64,000 nucleotides of DNA. Source: Dyadobacter sp. 50-39. GTDB taxonomy: Bacteria; Bacteroidota; Bacteroidia; Cytophagales; Spirosomataceae. The notes below the pieces were generated by a model that saw only the letters and a program-made list of their open reading frames with translations, did no database searches and was not told where the DNA came from. The position numbers and the translations under genes are program-made. The stretch spans positions 1 to 64,000 of the forward strand of contig MKSR01000041.1 in NCBI GenBank assembly GCA_001898145.1, in the 5' to 3' direction. Of this stretch, positions 53,525 through 62,440 are shown piece after piece. Numbering within the stretch: position 1 is the first letter of the stretch; each line of letters starts with the position of its first letter.

Positions 53525-53848
53525 ATGGGAAGATCCTATTTAGGTGAATTTGAAGAATTGGTCCTGCTCACCGTTATCGTGCTTGGCGCCGGAGCATATG
53601 GCTTGAGCATAGCCGAAGAGCTTCGCCAACGCACCAACCGCACCATCAGCCTCAGCGCTGTGCATATTGCATTGTACAGGCTCGAAGAAAAAGGTTTTGT
53701 CACCTCCCAAATGGGCGGCGCCACATTAAGCCGGGGAGGACGAAAAAAGCGGCTTTTCATGATTACTACGGCAGGGCGAAACATGCTGACCGAAATCCAG
53801 GAGATACGAAACCAATTCTGGTATGCAATCGTAAACCCGGCACAGTGA
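53525..53848 (+). CDS. PadR-family transcriptional regulator
   Basis: 107 residues with the PadR winged helix: FEELVLLTVIVLGAGAYGLS, the recognition helix region ISLSAVHIALYRLEEKGFV, and the wing SRGGRKKRLFMITTAGRNML. It overlaps the permease gene by one base in TGATG. PadR genes fused in operons with such permeases are common in this group of bacteria and probably repress their own operon in response to an envelope-active compound. Confidence 0.92.
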   Translation: MGRSYLGEFEELVLLTVIVLGAGAYGLSIAEELRQRTNRTISLSAVHIALYRLEEKGFVTSQMGGATLSRGGRKKRLFMITTAGRNMLTEIQEIRNQFWYAIVNPAQ

Positions 53849-56505
53849 TGAAAAAGAAAAGACAAGCCACCCCTCCGCGTTTTGCTCATAGATTATTTAG
53901 GCTGCTTTGTCCACCAGAACTGTTTGAAGAACTGGAAGGCGACATGCAAGAGCAATTCGAACTTGACGTAAACCGCGCAGGTGAGGCGGCCGCCAGAAAA
54001 ACATACTTATTAGAAGCAGTCAAATTCGCGAAACCATACTATCTGAAAAGACGCATTGCAGGTCTGTTAACCTCGCGGCGAAAAACGAAGAAGAAAGTGC
54101 ATTACTATTCGCCCAAACCATTAAGTACAGCCATGATCAAAAACTATCTTACCGTCGCACGGCGAACAATTGTTCGCTATAAATCTTATACGCTCATTAA
54201 TGTTCTTGGACTTGCACTGGGCCTGAGTTGCGGGATATTGATCTTTTCACTGGTCAATTACCACCTCGGATTCGACAAGTTCCACGCAAATGCTGACCGT
54301 GTTTACCGGATTACTTCCGAGTTGCATAATGAAACAGTCAGCAAATATGGCAGTGTGCCACAGCCCATCGGTGCCGCGATGCGGGACGATTATCCGTTTG
54401 TTGAAAAAGTGTCGATGCTCATCAGCTTCGGTGGGAACATTTCATTTCCCTCCCGCCGGGATAATCCCAAATTCGATGACGGGGTAGCCTATGTCGAACC
54501 CGATTTTTTCCATATCCTGGATTTTCCTTTCCTCGCCGGAAACCCGGAAGATGCGCTCTCGCAACCCAATTCCGCTGTAATTACCGAGCGCCTGGCCGAA
54601 AAATATTTCAAAAAGGATCAGGCGATTGGAAAGAGCTTTCGGCTGGACAACAAAACCGATTTTACCATCACAGGCATTCTCAAAAACTTACCCGAAAATA
54701 CCGATATCCGCCAGGAAATATATCTCTCTTACCCCAGCATCAAGCAGACAACCCCCTGGCTCAACACCTGGGGTGGTATTTTGAGCGCTACCCAAGCATA
54801 TATCTTATTGAAACCCGGCACGGATGCTTCGAAGGCAGACGAAGCTATGGCCAGTATTTCCACCAAATACTACGATGCGAAGGATGCAAAAACTTTCAAA
54901 TTTCATTTGCAACCACTATCCGACATTCACATGAACCAGGAATTTGGCGGCGCCATTGCTAAAAGCCAGCTCTTTGCGCTTTCCCTTATTGGTCTTTTCC
55001 TGGTTATCACGGCCTGCGTTAACTTCATCAATTTGGCCACCGCCCAGGCATTGGGGCGCAGCAAAGAAATCGGCGTGCGGAAAGTGATGGGCAGCATGAA
55101 GGGGCAGCTTTTCTGGCAATTTATCGTTGAAACGGGGCTCATTACCCTCATTGCCTTCATTTTCGCCATCGGGTTATCATATCTCACATTGCCGTTTATG
55201 AATGAGATGCTATCAACCCGCGTCACACTCGATTGGCTGAAAGACATCAATCAGCCAATTTTTGCTGCCTGTCTGCTCGTGGTTGTCATCTTCATTTCAG
55301 GTTCATACCCCGGACTGGTACTGGCCGGTTTTCAGCCGATCACGGCATTGAAAGGGAAGCTCACGCAGAGCCAAATTGGAGGCTTTTCCATTCGCAAGGG
55401 CTTGGTCATCGCTCAGTTTGCCATTTCGCAGACCCTTCTGATCGGTACAATCGTCATCACCGGCCAAATGCGGTTCAACACCCAGGCAGACATGGGTTTC
55501 AAAAAAGACGCTATCGTGCTACTGTCAGTGCCGGAGACAAGCCCGGCTAAGCAGAGCGCCATGCGGGCGCGGTTTTCGCAATTGCCCGGGGTGGAGAAAG
55601 TCGCTTTTTTGAGCGCTCCGCCAGCATCGCCTGAAAACAATTTCGACACTGGTATCAGGTATGCGGGCAGACCGGAGAACGAAAAATTTACCATTTTCTA
55701 CAAAACCGGTGACCCTGAATACCTCTCTATGTTCGGCCTAAAACTGGTGGCGGGCCGAAACCTGGTTCCTTCCGACACCACCAGGGAATATCTGCTGAAC
55801 GAAACTGCGGTTGAAAAACTCGGCGTGAAATCGCCGCAGGAAGTAATCGGCAAAAATGTGAATATTAATGGTCGAAACGGGATCATCGTCGGTGTGATGA
55901 AGGACTTTCATAGCAAGTCATTCCGTGAGAAAATTGACCCGGTTTGCCTGACAACCCGCGCTGCGGACAATGCGCAATGTGCCTTGAAAGTAAGTAACCG
56001 GAACCTGGCCGCAACGCTGGCCTCCATCCAGAAATTATGGAATGAAACCAATCCGGATTACATTTATTCCTACCAATTTCTGGACGAGCACCTGCAACAT
56101 TTTTATGAACTTGATCAGCTCATTCTGCAACTCATGTGGCTCTTCGCCGGCATCGCAATCTTCATTAGTTCCCTCGGTCTGTATGGCCTGATCTCCTTCA
56201 TGGTTGCCCAAAAGACCAAAGAAATAGGTGTTCGCAAAACCCTGGGCGCGGGAGTGGGAAGTATCGTCTGGCTGTTCGGCAGACAATTCGCTCACCTGCT
56301 CGTGATCGCCTTCGTTATTGCCGCTCCGATCGGATGGTGGCTTGTGGATAAATACCTAGCTGATTTCCAATACCATATCGAGCTAAACCTGACAACCTTC
56401 ATCGCTGCGCTCGGTATAACATTTTTGATTGCGATTTTAACAGTTGGATATCGGTCGGTTAAAGCTGCATTGATCAATCCCGTAAATGCATTGAGGTCCG
56501 AGTAA
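53848..56505 (+). CDS. FtsX/MacB-type ABC permease with N-terminal prefix domain
   Basis: 885 residues from ATG 53848. An N-terminal cytoplasmic prefix (LFRLLCPPELFEELEGDMQE) precedes two copies of the MacB-like unit, each with a helix, a periplasmic domain and three helices. The typical segments are YTLINVLGLALGLSCGILIF, ALGRSKEIGVRKVMGSMKGQ and KEIGVRKTLGAGVGSIVWLF, the latter two being the internal repeat. No ATPase is fused or adjacent, so it must use one encoded elsewhere. It is translationally coupled to the PadR regulator. Confidence 0.92.
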   Translation: MKKKRQATPPRFAHRLFRLLCPPELFEELEGDMQEQFELDVNRAGEAAARKTYLLEAVKFAKPYYLKRRIAGLLTSRRKTKKKVHYYSPKPLSTAMIKNYLTVARRTIVRYKSYTLINVLGLALGLSCGILIFSLVNYHLGFDKFHANADRVYRITSELHNETVSKYGSVPQPIGAAMRDDYPFVEKVSMLISFGGNISFPSRRDNPKFDDGVAYVEPDFFHILDFPFLAGNPEDALSQPNSAVITERLAEKYFKKDQAIGKSFRLDNKTDFTITGILKNLPENTDIRQEIYLSYPSIKQTTPWLNTWGGILSATQAYILLKPGTDASKADEAMASISTKYYDAKDAKTFKFHLQPLSDIHMNQEFGGAIAKSQLFALSLIGLFLVITACVNFINLATAQALGRSKEIGVRKVMGSMKGQLFWQFIVETGLITLIAFIFAIGLSYLTLPFMNEMLSTRVTLDWLKDINQPIFAACLLVVVIFISGSYPGLVLAGFQPITALKGKLTQSQIGGFSIRKGLVIAQFAISQTLLIGTIVITGQMRFNTQADMGFKKDAIVLLSVPETSPAKQSAMRARFSQLPGVEKVAFLSAPPASPENNFDTGIRYAGRPENEKFTIFYKTGDPEYLSMFGLKLVAGRNLVPSDTTREYLLNETAVEKLGVKSPQEVIGKNVNINGRNGIIVGVMKDFHSKSFREKIDPVCLTTRAADNAQCALKVSNRNLAATLASIQKLWNETNPDYIYSYQFLDEHLQHFYELDQLILQLMWLFAGIAIFISSLGLYGLISFMVAQKTKEIGVRKTLGAGVGSIVWLFGRQFAHLLVIAFVIAAPIGWWLVDKYLADFQYHIELNLTTFIAALGITFLIAILTVGYRSVKAALINPVNALRSE

Positions 56506-56993
56506 GTTGTAAAAGCAATGCTCAAAGGCCTAGGTCTGTAAAAGAGTTCGGCTACCGGGACCCAGATGGATTACTTTGTAAAGCGCCAGTGAAAAGTGGA
56601 ATTTATTCGCTTTACGTACGATGTAGAAAGGGCCGCAAAAGCGGTGGAAGGCAGTCCCTTACCTAAAGCGTATGCTAATATGCCAAGAAATGGCTAGATA
56701 CAACGTTTCCAGGTATTTAGAAAGAAACTAATATTCGGCGGGGACACCAGACCGCGAAGATGACATCAGCTATCTACCTTTTGCAAATACGTGCAAAAAA
56801 AGTATTGATGAAAAGGAGCGAGCTGCCGAGGCAGTGGCTGAAAGATGCCTTGAAAGAATCCAACCACGCACCAACACGTTTTGAGGTGCACACCTTTTCG
56901 TATATTTACTTCCAAGCCCTCAAAAAGAGGCAATTACATACAAGTAGGTGGCAAGTGCAAGGGAAGGCACTAACATGACGACATATAAAAACA
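56506..56993. other. Intergenic stretch with possible coding remnants
   Basis: About 490 bases with no gene I can support. A plus-strand frame near 56755-56881 (DDISYLPFANTCKKSIDEKE) looks protein-like and may be the tail of a lost gene; it has no start. No terminator with a T-run was found after the permease. Confidence 0.3.
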
Positions 56994-57468
56994 ATGCAAG
57001 ACGTACTCTTTGACTTTATATCAAAATACATTTCTCTTACAGAAGATGAAAAGGACGCTATCCTTTCGTTGGACATATTCCATTCTTTTAAGAAGGGAAC
57101 AACTCTACTCGAAGAAGGTCAAAAATCGAAAAATAGCTACTTTGTTTTAAAAGGCTGTATCCGGACATATTACATAATAGATGGAGAAGAGAAAACAACC
57201 GCTTTCTACACAGAAATGGACGCTTTGACTCCTTATTGTGTCATAAATAAAGCACCTTCGGCATGTTTCATTAGTTGTGTCGAAGATAGTATTCTCCTAG
57301 TCTCAGATTCTGATATGGAAGAGGAAACAAACCGCAAATTTCCAAAGTTTGAGATAATGTGCAGAAAGCTGTCTGGAGAGTTGTTAGCCAGACAACAGAT
57401 AAACTTTGATGAATATAAGACGTCTTCACCTGAACGACGATACCTGAACTTACTTCATAAAAGACCGG
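56994..57468 (+). pseudogene. Crp/Fnr-family regulator, 5' part, split by an IS3 element
   Basis: 158 codons from ATG 56994 give the cyclic-nucleotide-binding-like sensor domain (FHSFKKGTTLLEEGQKSKNS, YFVLKGCIRTYYIIDGEEKT) and the start of the linker helix (SSPERRYLNLLHKRP). At 57468 the IS begins. The rest of the gene is at 58775-58896 after the element. Removing the IS and one copy of the CGG duplication gives an uninterrupted protein of about 199 residues reading ...[12 protein letters not shown].... The wild-type protein would be the regulator of the barrel gene downstream. Confidence 0.92.
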
Positions 57469-57529
57469 TGACGTGGTTCCGTTTTGGTTTACACTTTTGC
57501 GGGTTAGTAAATATTAAAAACTTCAATTC

Positions 57530-58390
57530 TTATCCCGTTTGTCGGTAATATTCAGCCTCAAAGGCTGCTGGATTTAAATAGTTCAAAGACGAATGCAGCC
57601 TTCTTGTATTGTAATATCCTTCGATGTATTCAAATAGCTTAGACTTTAATTTTTCAATATTCTCATAACCGCCTTTGGGCATATCTAATTCGGCCTTCAT
57701 CCTACTCCAGAATGACTCAGCCCATGCGTTATCGTACGGATCATCGGCGCGGGACATGCTTTGTCTCAACTTGAAAGTTTTGATCACTTTCTTTATTTTT
57801 CGCGACAAATATTGTCCGCCACGATCCGAGTGCACTATCATTCCCCTTTTGGCTCTTCGCTTTAAAAGTGCTCTCACCAACGGTTCCCTGACAAGGCCTT
57901 CTTCCATATTGTCGGCTAATTGCCAACCAACAATCTGCCTGGAATACAAATCCATCCAAGTGCAGAGATACGCCCATTTTCCACCTTTCAGCGGCATGTA
58001 TGTAATGTCCGATGTCCAAACTGCATTAGGTCGATCTGGCTTTGGCTGTTCAAGCAGAAGGTTCGGACAAACTCGTTTCCCATGTTTACTATCGGTCGTC
58101 CTCGGAATAAACCTAGGTGGTTGAATAGCCCTCAAACCCTCTTTTCGCATGATTTCAGCGACTTTTCGGCGACTAATCTTGATGCCTTTTTGTTTCAAGG
58201 ACTCTTTGATACGTCGGCTGCCATATCGCTTCAAATTGCGGATAAACTCAATCCGTATTTCATGCTTTGGGCGATTGTATTTTTTGTCCGCATTATGACT
58301 TTCTCCTCGCCTGTACCGGTAATAAGCTGTGCGGCTAACTTCAAAAAGCGAACACAGATAACTTACCCTATTTGTCCTCGAGAGCGACAT
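57530..58390 (-). CDS. IS3 transposase OrfB (DDE integrase domain), copy 1
   Basis: 286 residues as read from the ATG at 58390: an HTH_21 segment (HEIRIEFIRNLKRYGSRRIK) then the retroviral-integrase-like core with D in VWTSDITYMPLK, D in MIVHSDRGGQYLS and E in NAWAESFWSRMK, closing YYNTRRLHSSLNYLNP. It is normally made as an OrfAB fusion by -1 frameshifting on the A-AAA-AAG heptamer of orfA. The -1 frame is open all the way from that site into this gene. Confidence 0.94.
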   Translation of the reverse strand: MSLSRTNRVSYLCSLFEVSRTAYYRYRRGESHNADKKYNRPKHEIRIEFIRNLKRYGSRRIKESLKQKGIKISRRKVAEIMRKEGLRAIQPPRFIPRTTDSKHGKRVCPNLLLEQPKPDRPNAVWTSDITYMPLKGGKWAYLCTWMDLYSRQIVGWQLADNMEEGLVREPLVRALLKRRAKRGMIVHSDRGGQYLSRKIKKVIKTFKLRQSMSRADDPYDNAWAESFWSRMKAELDMPKGGYENIEKLKSKLFEYIEGYYNTRRLHSSLNYLNPAAFEAEYYRQTG

Positions 58391-58410
58391 TATTAAGTCA
58401 TAGACGTCTC

Positions 58411-58722
58411 TTAGTCGGACGTGCTGAAGAGACCCAACGCCTTTTTTAAGATCTCACGGTCGGTTTTCAGGCGTTCAACTTCCGCTCGTAGCTTAGCATT
58501 TTCAGCAGCAAGTTTTGCAGCCTTACTACCTTCACTCTCCACATTCTTTGTTTTTGTCTTCATAGTTGCCATTCTCTTCCAACGATATAGAAGATTTTCA
58601 GCAATTCCAAACGTCTCGGAAATTTCCTTCGCGCTTCTTCCAGAAGCCAACATACTCGTTAATTCCTGCTTAAAGTCAGCATCGTAACTCTTCCGGGTTT
58701 TAACCCCTTTCTGAACTCCCAT
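58411..58722 (-). CDS. IS3 OrfA (HTH and leucine zipper), copy 1
   Basis: 103 residues: an HTH_Tnp_1 domain ([38 protein letters not shown]) and a leucine-zipper helix ([20 protein letters not shown]). It binds the element ends and dimerises with OrfAB. Near its 3' end the codons TTA AAA AAG form the slippery heptamer (58447-58441). Confidence 0.94.
   Translation of the reverse strand: MGVQKGVKTRKSYDADFKQELTSMLASGRSAKEISETFGIAENLLYRWKRMATMKTKTKNVESEGSKAAKLAAENAKLRAEVERLKTDREILKKALGLFSTSD
58441..58447 (-). promoter_or_regulatory. Programmed -1 frameshift heptamer, copy 1
   Basis: A-AAA-AAG in the orfA frame, the classical slippery site of IS3 elements. After a -1 shift the frame continues without stop through the gap into orfB ([15 protein letters not shown]). 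Confidence 0.8.
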
Positions 58723-58771
58723 TTCGCATCAGGTTGTGCAAAAATGTGTGCCGCTTTTAGGAGCCACCTCA

Positions 58772-58896
58772 CGGATCTTACTCAGCGTGTTCCGCAACAC
58801 CAATTGGCGAGCTATTTAGGTATCAAACCTCAATCATTAAGCAGGCTCAGAGCCAGAATTCTTGAAAAAAGAGCTAAGACAGATTTCTTAACTTAG
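58772..58896 (+). pseudogene. Crp/Fnr-family regulator, 3' part after the IS3 element
   Basis: After the duplicated CGG the frame reads [33 protein letters not shown] to TAG at 58896. This is the recognition helix of the winged-helix domain and the short end, completing the protein whose first 158 codons are at 56994-57468. Without it the 5' part would make a sensor with no DNA-binding domain. Confidence 0.9.
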
Positions 58897-58960
58897 GTGA
58901 ACAAGTTATCGTATCCCCCCAATTCACTTTTGCGTATTGTTCAACGTCAATTGAAAAGAT

Positions 58961-59587
58961 ATGCAAAAGAAAATTTTATGGATTGGACTAGCTTTAATGC
59001 TGATAAGCAGTTTACAGGTAAACGCACAATATGACAAACGAGACAGCACTTACAGACGGTGGTTCGTTGGCAGCACTATATTTTTACTGGGTAACCTGGC
59101 AACTACAAACCCACCAAACTTCGCCCAACTCAATGTAGGCTATCGGATAACAGGAAAAGATGTAATTACTTTAGAACCAAAAACCTGGAAATACGCCTGG
59201 CCGAACGGTATTCATCCATTTTTAAACAAAGCATACGGAAGGCCGGAAGAAAAATTGCCGGGGTATGTTCGTGAGTATGGCTTGTCAGTGGCCTACCAAC
59301 GGTTCATTTTTCGTGGCTTATATGCCGAACTTAATGTAATGCCTTCTTTACAAGATTTTGTGAACGAGACGGGCAAAAAAATTGACAATGGTTTTCAGAT
59401 TTTCAATACATACCGGATTGGTTATCACATCAAACTTTTTAGGGACAGATTTTTTATTCAGCCATCACTTGCAATTACTCATCGTGCATATCACACAAGA
59501 ATGCCCGATGGATTTAAACAGTTAGACGATAAATGGTCCAAATTCGTCTTCGGAGAACCAGGATTTCATTTTGGATTTAATTTTTAG
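58961..59587 (+). CDS. Unknown outer-membrane beta-barrel protein
   Basis: 208 residues with a signal peptide (ILWIGLALMLISSLQVNAQ). Alternating strands (FAQLNVGYRITGKDVITLEP; GLSVAYQRFIFRGLYAELNV; HIKLFRDRFFIQPSLAITH) and a terminal FHFGFNF with closing Phe point to a small barrel. I do not recognise the family. It starts 64 bases after the split Crp/Fnr gene and may have been its target; its expression may now depend on a promoter near the IS end. Confidence 0.7.
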   Translation: MQKKILWIGLALMLISSLQVNAQYDKRDSTYRRWFVGSTIFLLGNLATTNPPNFAQLNVGYRITGKDVITLEPKTWKYAWPNGIHPFLNKAYGRPEEKLPGYVREYGLSVAYQRFIFRGLYAELNVMPSLQDFVNETGKKIDNGFQIFNTYRIGYHIKLFRDRFFIQPSLAITHRAYHTRMPDGFKQLDDKWSKFVFGEPGFHFGFNF

Positions 59588-59753
59588 TTGGAAATTTATG
59601 AATTCACCGTTTCCGTGCGCTCAGCGGCTGCTGTGGAATTACCTCTAACTACATTTCAAATTGATAGCCGTTCGGCCAAGCCCAATATGGCCATCCACTC
59701 AGCTAAAACAGACTAGTTTATTGACGGAACCGTTTGCTTCCGAACGTTAAAAA

Positions 59754-59779
59754 GCCGCCTCAGATCTTGCTGAGGCGGC
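59754..59779 (-). terminator. Terminator after the fragment at 59801-60148
   Basis: A perfect 10-bp stem GCCGCCTCAG / CTGAGGCGGC with a 6-base loop is followed on the minus strand by TTTTT. It lies 22 bases after the stop. Confidence 0.8.
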
Positions 59780-59800
59780 CCGTTACTAAAAAATTCATTT

Positions 59801-60148
59801 TTACCTTTCTCCCTTATAGGTCCATTTTTCCGTAAAGAATGTACGGTCAACACCGCCTGCCTGAACCATGATGTATTTTACTTCAAGGGTTTTGCTTCCA
59901 TCATCATTAATGGTGAATTTGTTCACACCTGTCGGGTCAAGTCTGGCCGACCGGCCGTTTGCATTAGTTCCCTGCCCATAGAAATTGGTGACACTGGTCA
60001 CTTTCCCGGCGTCATCCATGTTGAACACCGGGGCGAAGTTCCAGTACCAGGAGTCCGAGGTCCCATTTTTTATCGGATGCCCCTGACGACCATCCAAAAA
60101 AGTTATGCAGTACATAAAAGTATCGAATATTAGCATGACACTTATCAT
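59801..60148 (-). pseudogene. C-terminal fragment of a SusD-associated-type surface lipoprotein
   Basis: The last 90 or so residues (SDSWYWNFAPVFNMDDAGKV, DPTGVNKFTINDDGSKTLEV, FFTEKWTYKGER) look like the end of the DUF1735-like lipoproteins that accompany SusC/SusD systems. The first 25 residues (MISVMLIFDTFMYCITFLDG) are not a lipoprotein signal and look like chance translation, so the gene appears truncated at its 5' end. It retains its terminator. The family assignment is tentative. Confidence 0.45.
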
Positions 60149-60585
60149 TACATCCGCATAAAGTTACTTTCGTGATGATATGTATGCAGGCAGATTTTTT
60201 TATCTTGCAAGACCATCAACTTACGGCACCCAGCAGGGTGCCTATTGAAGCTCCCAAATGATATTATTCTCAACGTTTATAAAACTCTAGGCCGTCCCTG
60301 GCGGCCTAGACGGTTCCTATTAGTGTTCTGCCTTACATTTGCGCCTACCGGGTTGGCGTCATTCACTTACGAACAGCTCGCTATTTCTAGGTTTGCCTAC
60401 ACTATCTTTCTGCACTTCATCGACATCCTCTTGTTTCCAGCCGCAGCCCGTTGGATTTAAGGTGCCCTCGGTCCAAATTGAAAATCAGCAACAATGTGAC
60501 TATTTATGTCAGATTTTTATTCACTTCTGCGGATTAGTACAATGTCGGGCTAAATGTGATGATAATCTGGGTAGAATCAACTATA
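60149..60585. other. Intergenic stretch, no gene supported
   Basis: About 440 bases between the lipoprotein fragment and the receiver gene. A plus-strand open frame near 60245-60460 has no recognisable domain and poor composition. I see no strong hairpin or operator. Confidence 0.35.
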
Positions 60586-61014
60586 TCAAACAAGCACTGC
60601 TCTCATTGATTTCAGCATAATCCCCCGTGTGCCTGCATCCACATACGAGTCCCCCCGCATGACAGTATCCAGGGCCCTTTGATGCTCATTTACGTGGGCG
60701 CTTTTTGACAGGATTCCATTTACCCCTGCTGCCAGGTAGTCAAACAAATACTGCTCATCCTGTTGGAAAGTTGAGTAAACCAATATTTTGGCCCTGCCGG
60801 CCAACATCTTCAATAGCTGAAACCGCTTTCCCAGACGCCCAACAGATCGTGGGGCATAAACGATCAGATCGGGGCTTGGGTTGGACGGAAGGTAACCGCT
60901 GGCTTGTTCACAGTCTATCTCTTCGAGCGCCGCGTCTGAAAATAGGTTGGAAATAAGTGTCTTGATAGCCGAGCACTCCATGCTACGGCTTTTTACCAGT
61001 AAAATTCTTCTCAT
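60586..61014 (-). CDS. Degenerate receiver-like protein (no acidic pair, no phosphoacceptor)
   Basis: 142 residues with the alternating pattern of a response-regulator receiver (MRRILLVKSRSMECSAIKTL; AKILVYSTFQQDE; AAGVNGILSKSAHVNEHQRA; VMRGDSYVDAGTRG). The last two segments resemble the linker of LuxR-type regulators, but there is no DNA-binding domain. The acidic pair is replaced by KSRS and the phosphoacceptor by Tyr in DLIVYAPRS; Ser/Thr and Lys are kept. It is divergent from another degenerate receiver at 61507. Confidence 0.7.
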   Translation of the reverse strand: MRRILLVKSRSMECSAIKTLISNLFSDAALEEIDCEQASGYLPSNPSPDLIVYAPRSVGRLGKRFQLLKMLAGRAKILVYSTFQQDEQYLFDYLAAGVNGILSKSAHVNEHQRALDTVMRGDSYVDAGTRGIMLKSMRAVLV

Positions 61015-61506
61015 AGGCGGATCTGATGACCATTAGTTGGGTTATACGTATGATTAATTACTATTTTGTAACGAAATGAGCAAATTCGGATACTTTCTCC
61101 ATGATAGCAAATATGCTGAAATTGCTACATTCTTTTCAATGTCTCATAAGTTATCCAATCGACATGTTGTAAGGTTGTCCACAGGTATCCGTGGTTTAGA
61201 CTTGTGGTAGACGGTTAACTGGTTGCATCGCTGCTAACACGCGCCACTGTCCGGGTCTATTGGACGTATACGCAGAAGATTTTGACCGTAGGAACCGTAA
61301 CTGCACATACATGTAACCGTTAGGTGCTATTACAAATGGTACGGTTTTTTTGCTACGTATTTTAAATGTTTGGGTGTCGGGGGTAGAGCATAATAGTTGG
61401 GCTCACGACCAAGGCACCTCGTAGACCCGGATAAGACGTATCGAGTCTAACTGACTCTCCCCGGTGGCATGATCATTCTTACAAAAGTGAACCCGTCTTA
61501 ATTTCG
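61015..61506. other. Intergenic stretch between two divergent receiver-like genes
   Basis: About 490 bases without a credible gene. There are scattered ACCGTTA/AACCGTAA words near 61210-61320 but no clean inverted repeat. Presumably it contains both promoters. Confidence 0.35.
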
Positions 61507-61968
61507 ATGAAATCTTACGAGTTTTTGCTCATCGATGATGACCCGGATGAGCACCTGATTTTTAGCATGGTGATTTCTGAACTACCAGTGCTTGCGCATT
61601 GCCAATACTATTTCCGCGTCCAAGACGCTATTGATTCGCTTGGTATGATAACGCCCCGGAGCCCAGATGCGATATTATTAACTTGTGGAGCACCGGTCAC
61701 ACGGGCTGAGTCTTCGGTAGTGAGCTTGCATCAGGTAATCCAACCGGGAGCTACCAAATTAATATGCTATTCTGCTTTCGACAGAACAGCACTCATGCCC
61801 TGGATAAACCAATACGGATGCTATTACCTTCAAAAATCTGTCTCCGTACAGGAAATAGCAAGCGCGCTTGCACTACTGCTATCTGAGGCGGATCAAACCG
61901 CATTCACTGCGGAGCCCGGTAAAAACCTCCTTGAAGGCCCAAGCCTTGACAGCGGTGCGATAGCCTAG
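61507..61968 (+). CDS. Degenerate response-regulator receiver (phosphoacceptor replaced)
   Basis: 153 residues, single receiver domain. The acidic cluster is kept (FLLIDDDPDEHLIF), as are Ser in ICYSAF and Lys in YYLQKSVSVQEI. The third strand reads DAILLTCGAPVTR, with Thr where the phosphorylated Asp should be, judged by the conserved Pro four residues on. A C-terminal tail of 25 residues is unstructured. It closes with a strong terminator and the IS3 copy 2 sits just behind that terminator. Confidence 0.75.
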   Translation: MKSYEFLLIDDDPDEHLIFSMVISELPVLAHCQYYFRVQDAIDSLGMITPRSPDAILLTCGAPVTRAESSVVSLHQVIQPGATKLICYSAFDRTALMPWINQYGCYYLQKSVSVQEIASALALLLSEADQTAFTAEPGKNLLEGPSLDSGAIA

Positions 61969-61981
61969 GTGCTTAGCCATA

Positions 61982-62014
61982 AAAAAGCCTGGCTGCAGCA
62001 CAGCCAGGCTTTTT
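61982..62014 (+). terminator. Strong intrinsic terminator after the receiver gene
   Basis: A perfect 14-bp stem AAAAAGCCTGGCTG / CAGCCAGGCTTTTT with a 5-base loop, ending in five T. The IS3 element begins 12 bases later. Confidence 0.9.
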
Positions 62015-62075
62015 ACTTAAACCCTCTGAGGTGGCTCCGAAATGCGGCACACATTTTTGCACAACATGATGCAAA

Positions 62076-62405
62076 ATGAAAGACCCAAAAAGGGCAAAAA
62101 CTCGTCGGAGTTACGATGCTGACTTCAAGCAAGAAGTGATCAGAATGCTCGTTTCGGGCAGAAGTGCCAGGGAAACTTCGGAGGCTTTTGGAATTGCCGA
62201 GAATGTTCTCTATCGTTGGAGAAGAATGGCAACAAAAAAGACAAAATCGAATAGCGGCGAAAGTGGCAACGATAAAGCAGCGAAGCTAGCTGCGGAAGTT
62301 GCTAAGCTCCGTGCTGAAAATGAGCGCCTGAAAACCGACCGCGAGATCTTAAAAAAGGCATTAGGTCTCTTGAGCCAGTCCGACTCAGGGACGTCTATGA
62401 GCTGA
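62076..62405 (+). CDS. IS3 OrfA, copy 2
   Basis: 109 residues: HTH_Tnp_1 ([38 protein letters not shown]) and a leucine-zipper helix (AAKLAAEVAKLRAENERLKT). The protein is six residues longer than that of copy 1 because its stop lies later. It contains the slippery heptamer at 62351. Confidence 0.94.
   Translation: MKDPKRAKTRRSYDADFKQEVIRMLVSGRSARETSEAFGIAENVLYRWRRMATKKTKSNSGESGNDKAAKLAAEVAKLRAENERLKTDREILKKALGLLSQSDSGTSMS
62351..62357 (+). promoter_or_regulatory. Programmed -1 frameshift heptamer, copy 2
   Basis: A-AAA-AAG in frame with orfA (codons TTA AAA AAG). The -1 frame reads on without stop (RLRDVYELIYSLSRTHK) into orfB, giving the OrfAB transposase. Confidence 0.8.
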
Positions 62406-62440
62406 TATACTCGCTTTCTCGGACGCACAAGATCAATTAT

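Larger units (their letters stand above)
57469..58771 (-). mobile_element. IS3-family insertion sequence, copy 1 (1303 bp)
   Basis: The ends are imperfect inverted repeats: TGACGTGGTTCCGTTTTGG at 57469 and, on the opposite strand from 58771, TGAGGTGGCTCCTAAAAGC, both continuing to ACAC-TTTTGC. A 3-bp duplication CGG flanks it (57466-57468 and 58772-58774). It carries orfA and orfB on the minus strand. The interrupted reading frame on either side fixes its borders to the base. The second element at 62027 has the same length and ends but different gene sequence. Confidence 0.95.

Noticed and set aside
56760-56978. 72-codon plus-strand frame before the split Crp/Fnr gene
   Set aside because: It has no family features; another frame over part of the same bases looks more protein-like.
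60134-60149. ATGA-N6-TCAT palindrome as a fifth Crp/Fnr operator
   Set aside because: The half-sites lack the G/C of GTGA-TCAC, and no TAnnTTTG box lies 20-21 bases away on either strand.
60245-60460. 71-codon plus-strand frame
   Set aside because: Hydrophobic but irregular, with no domain or context; probably chance.
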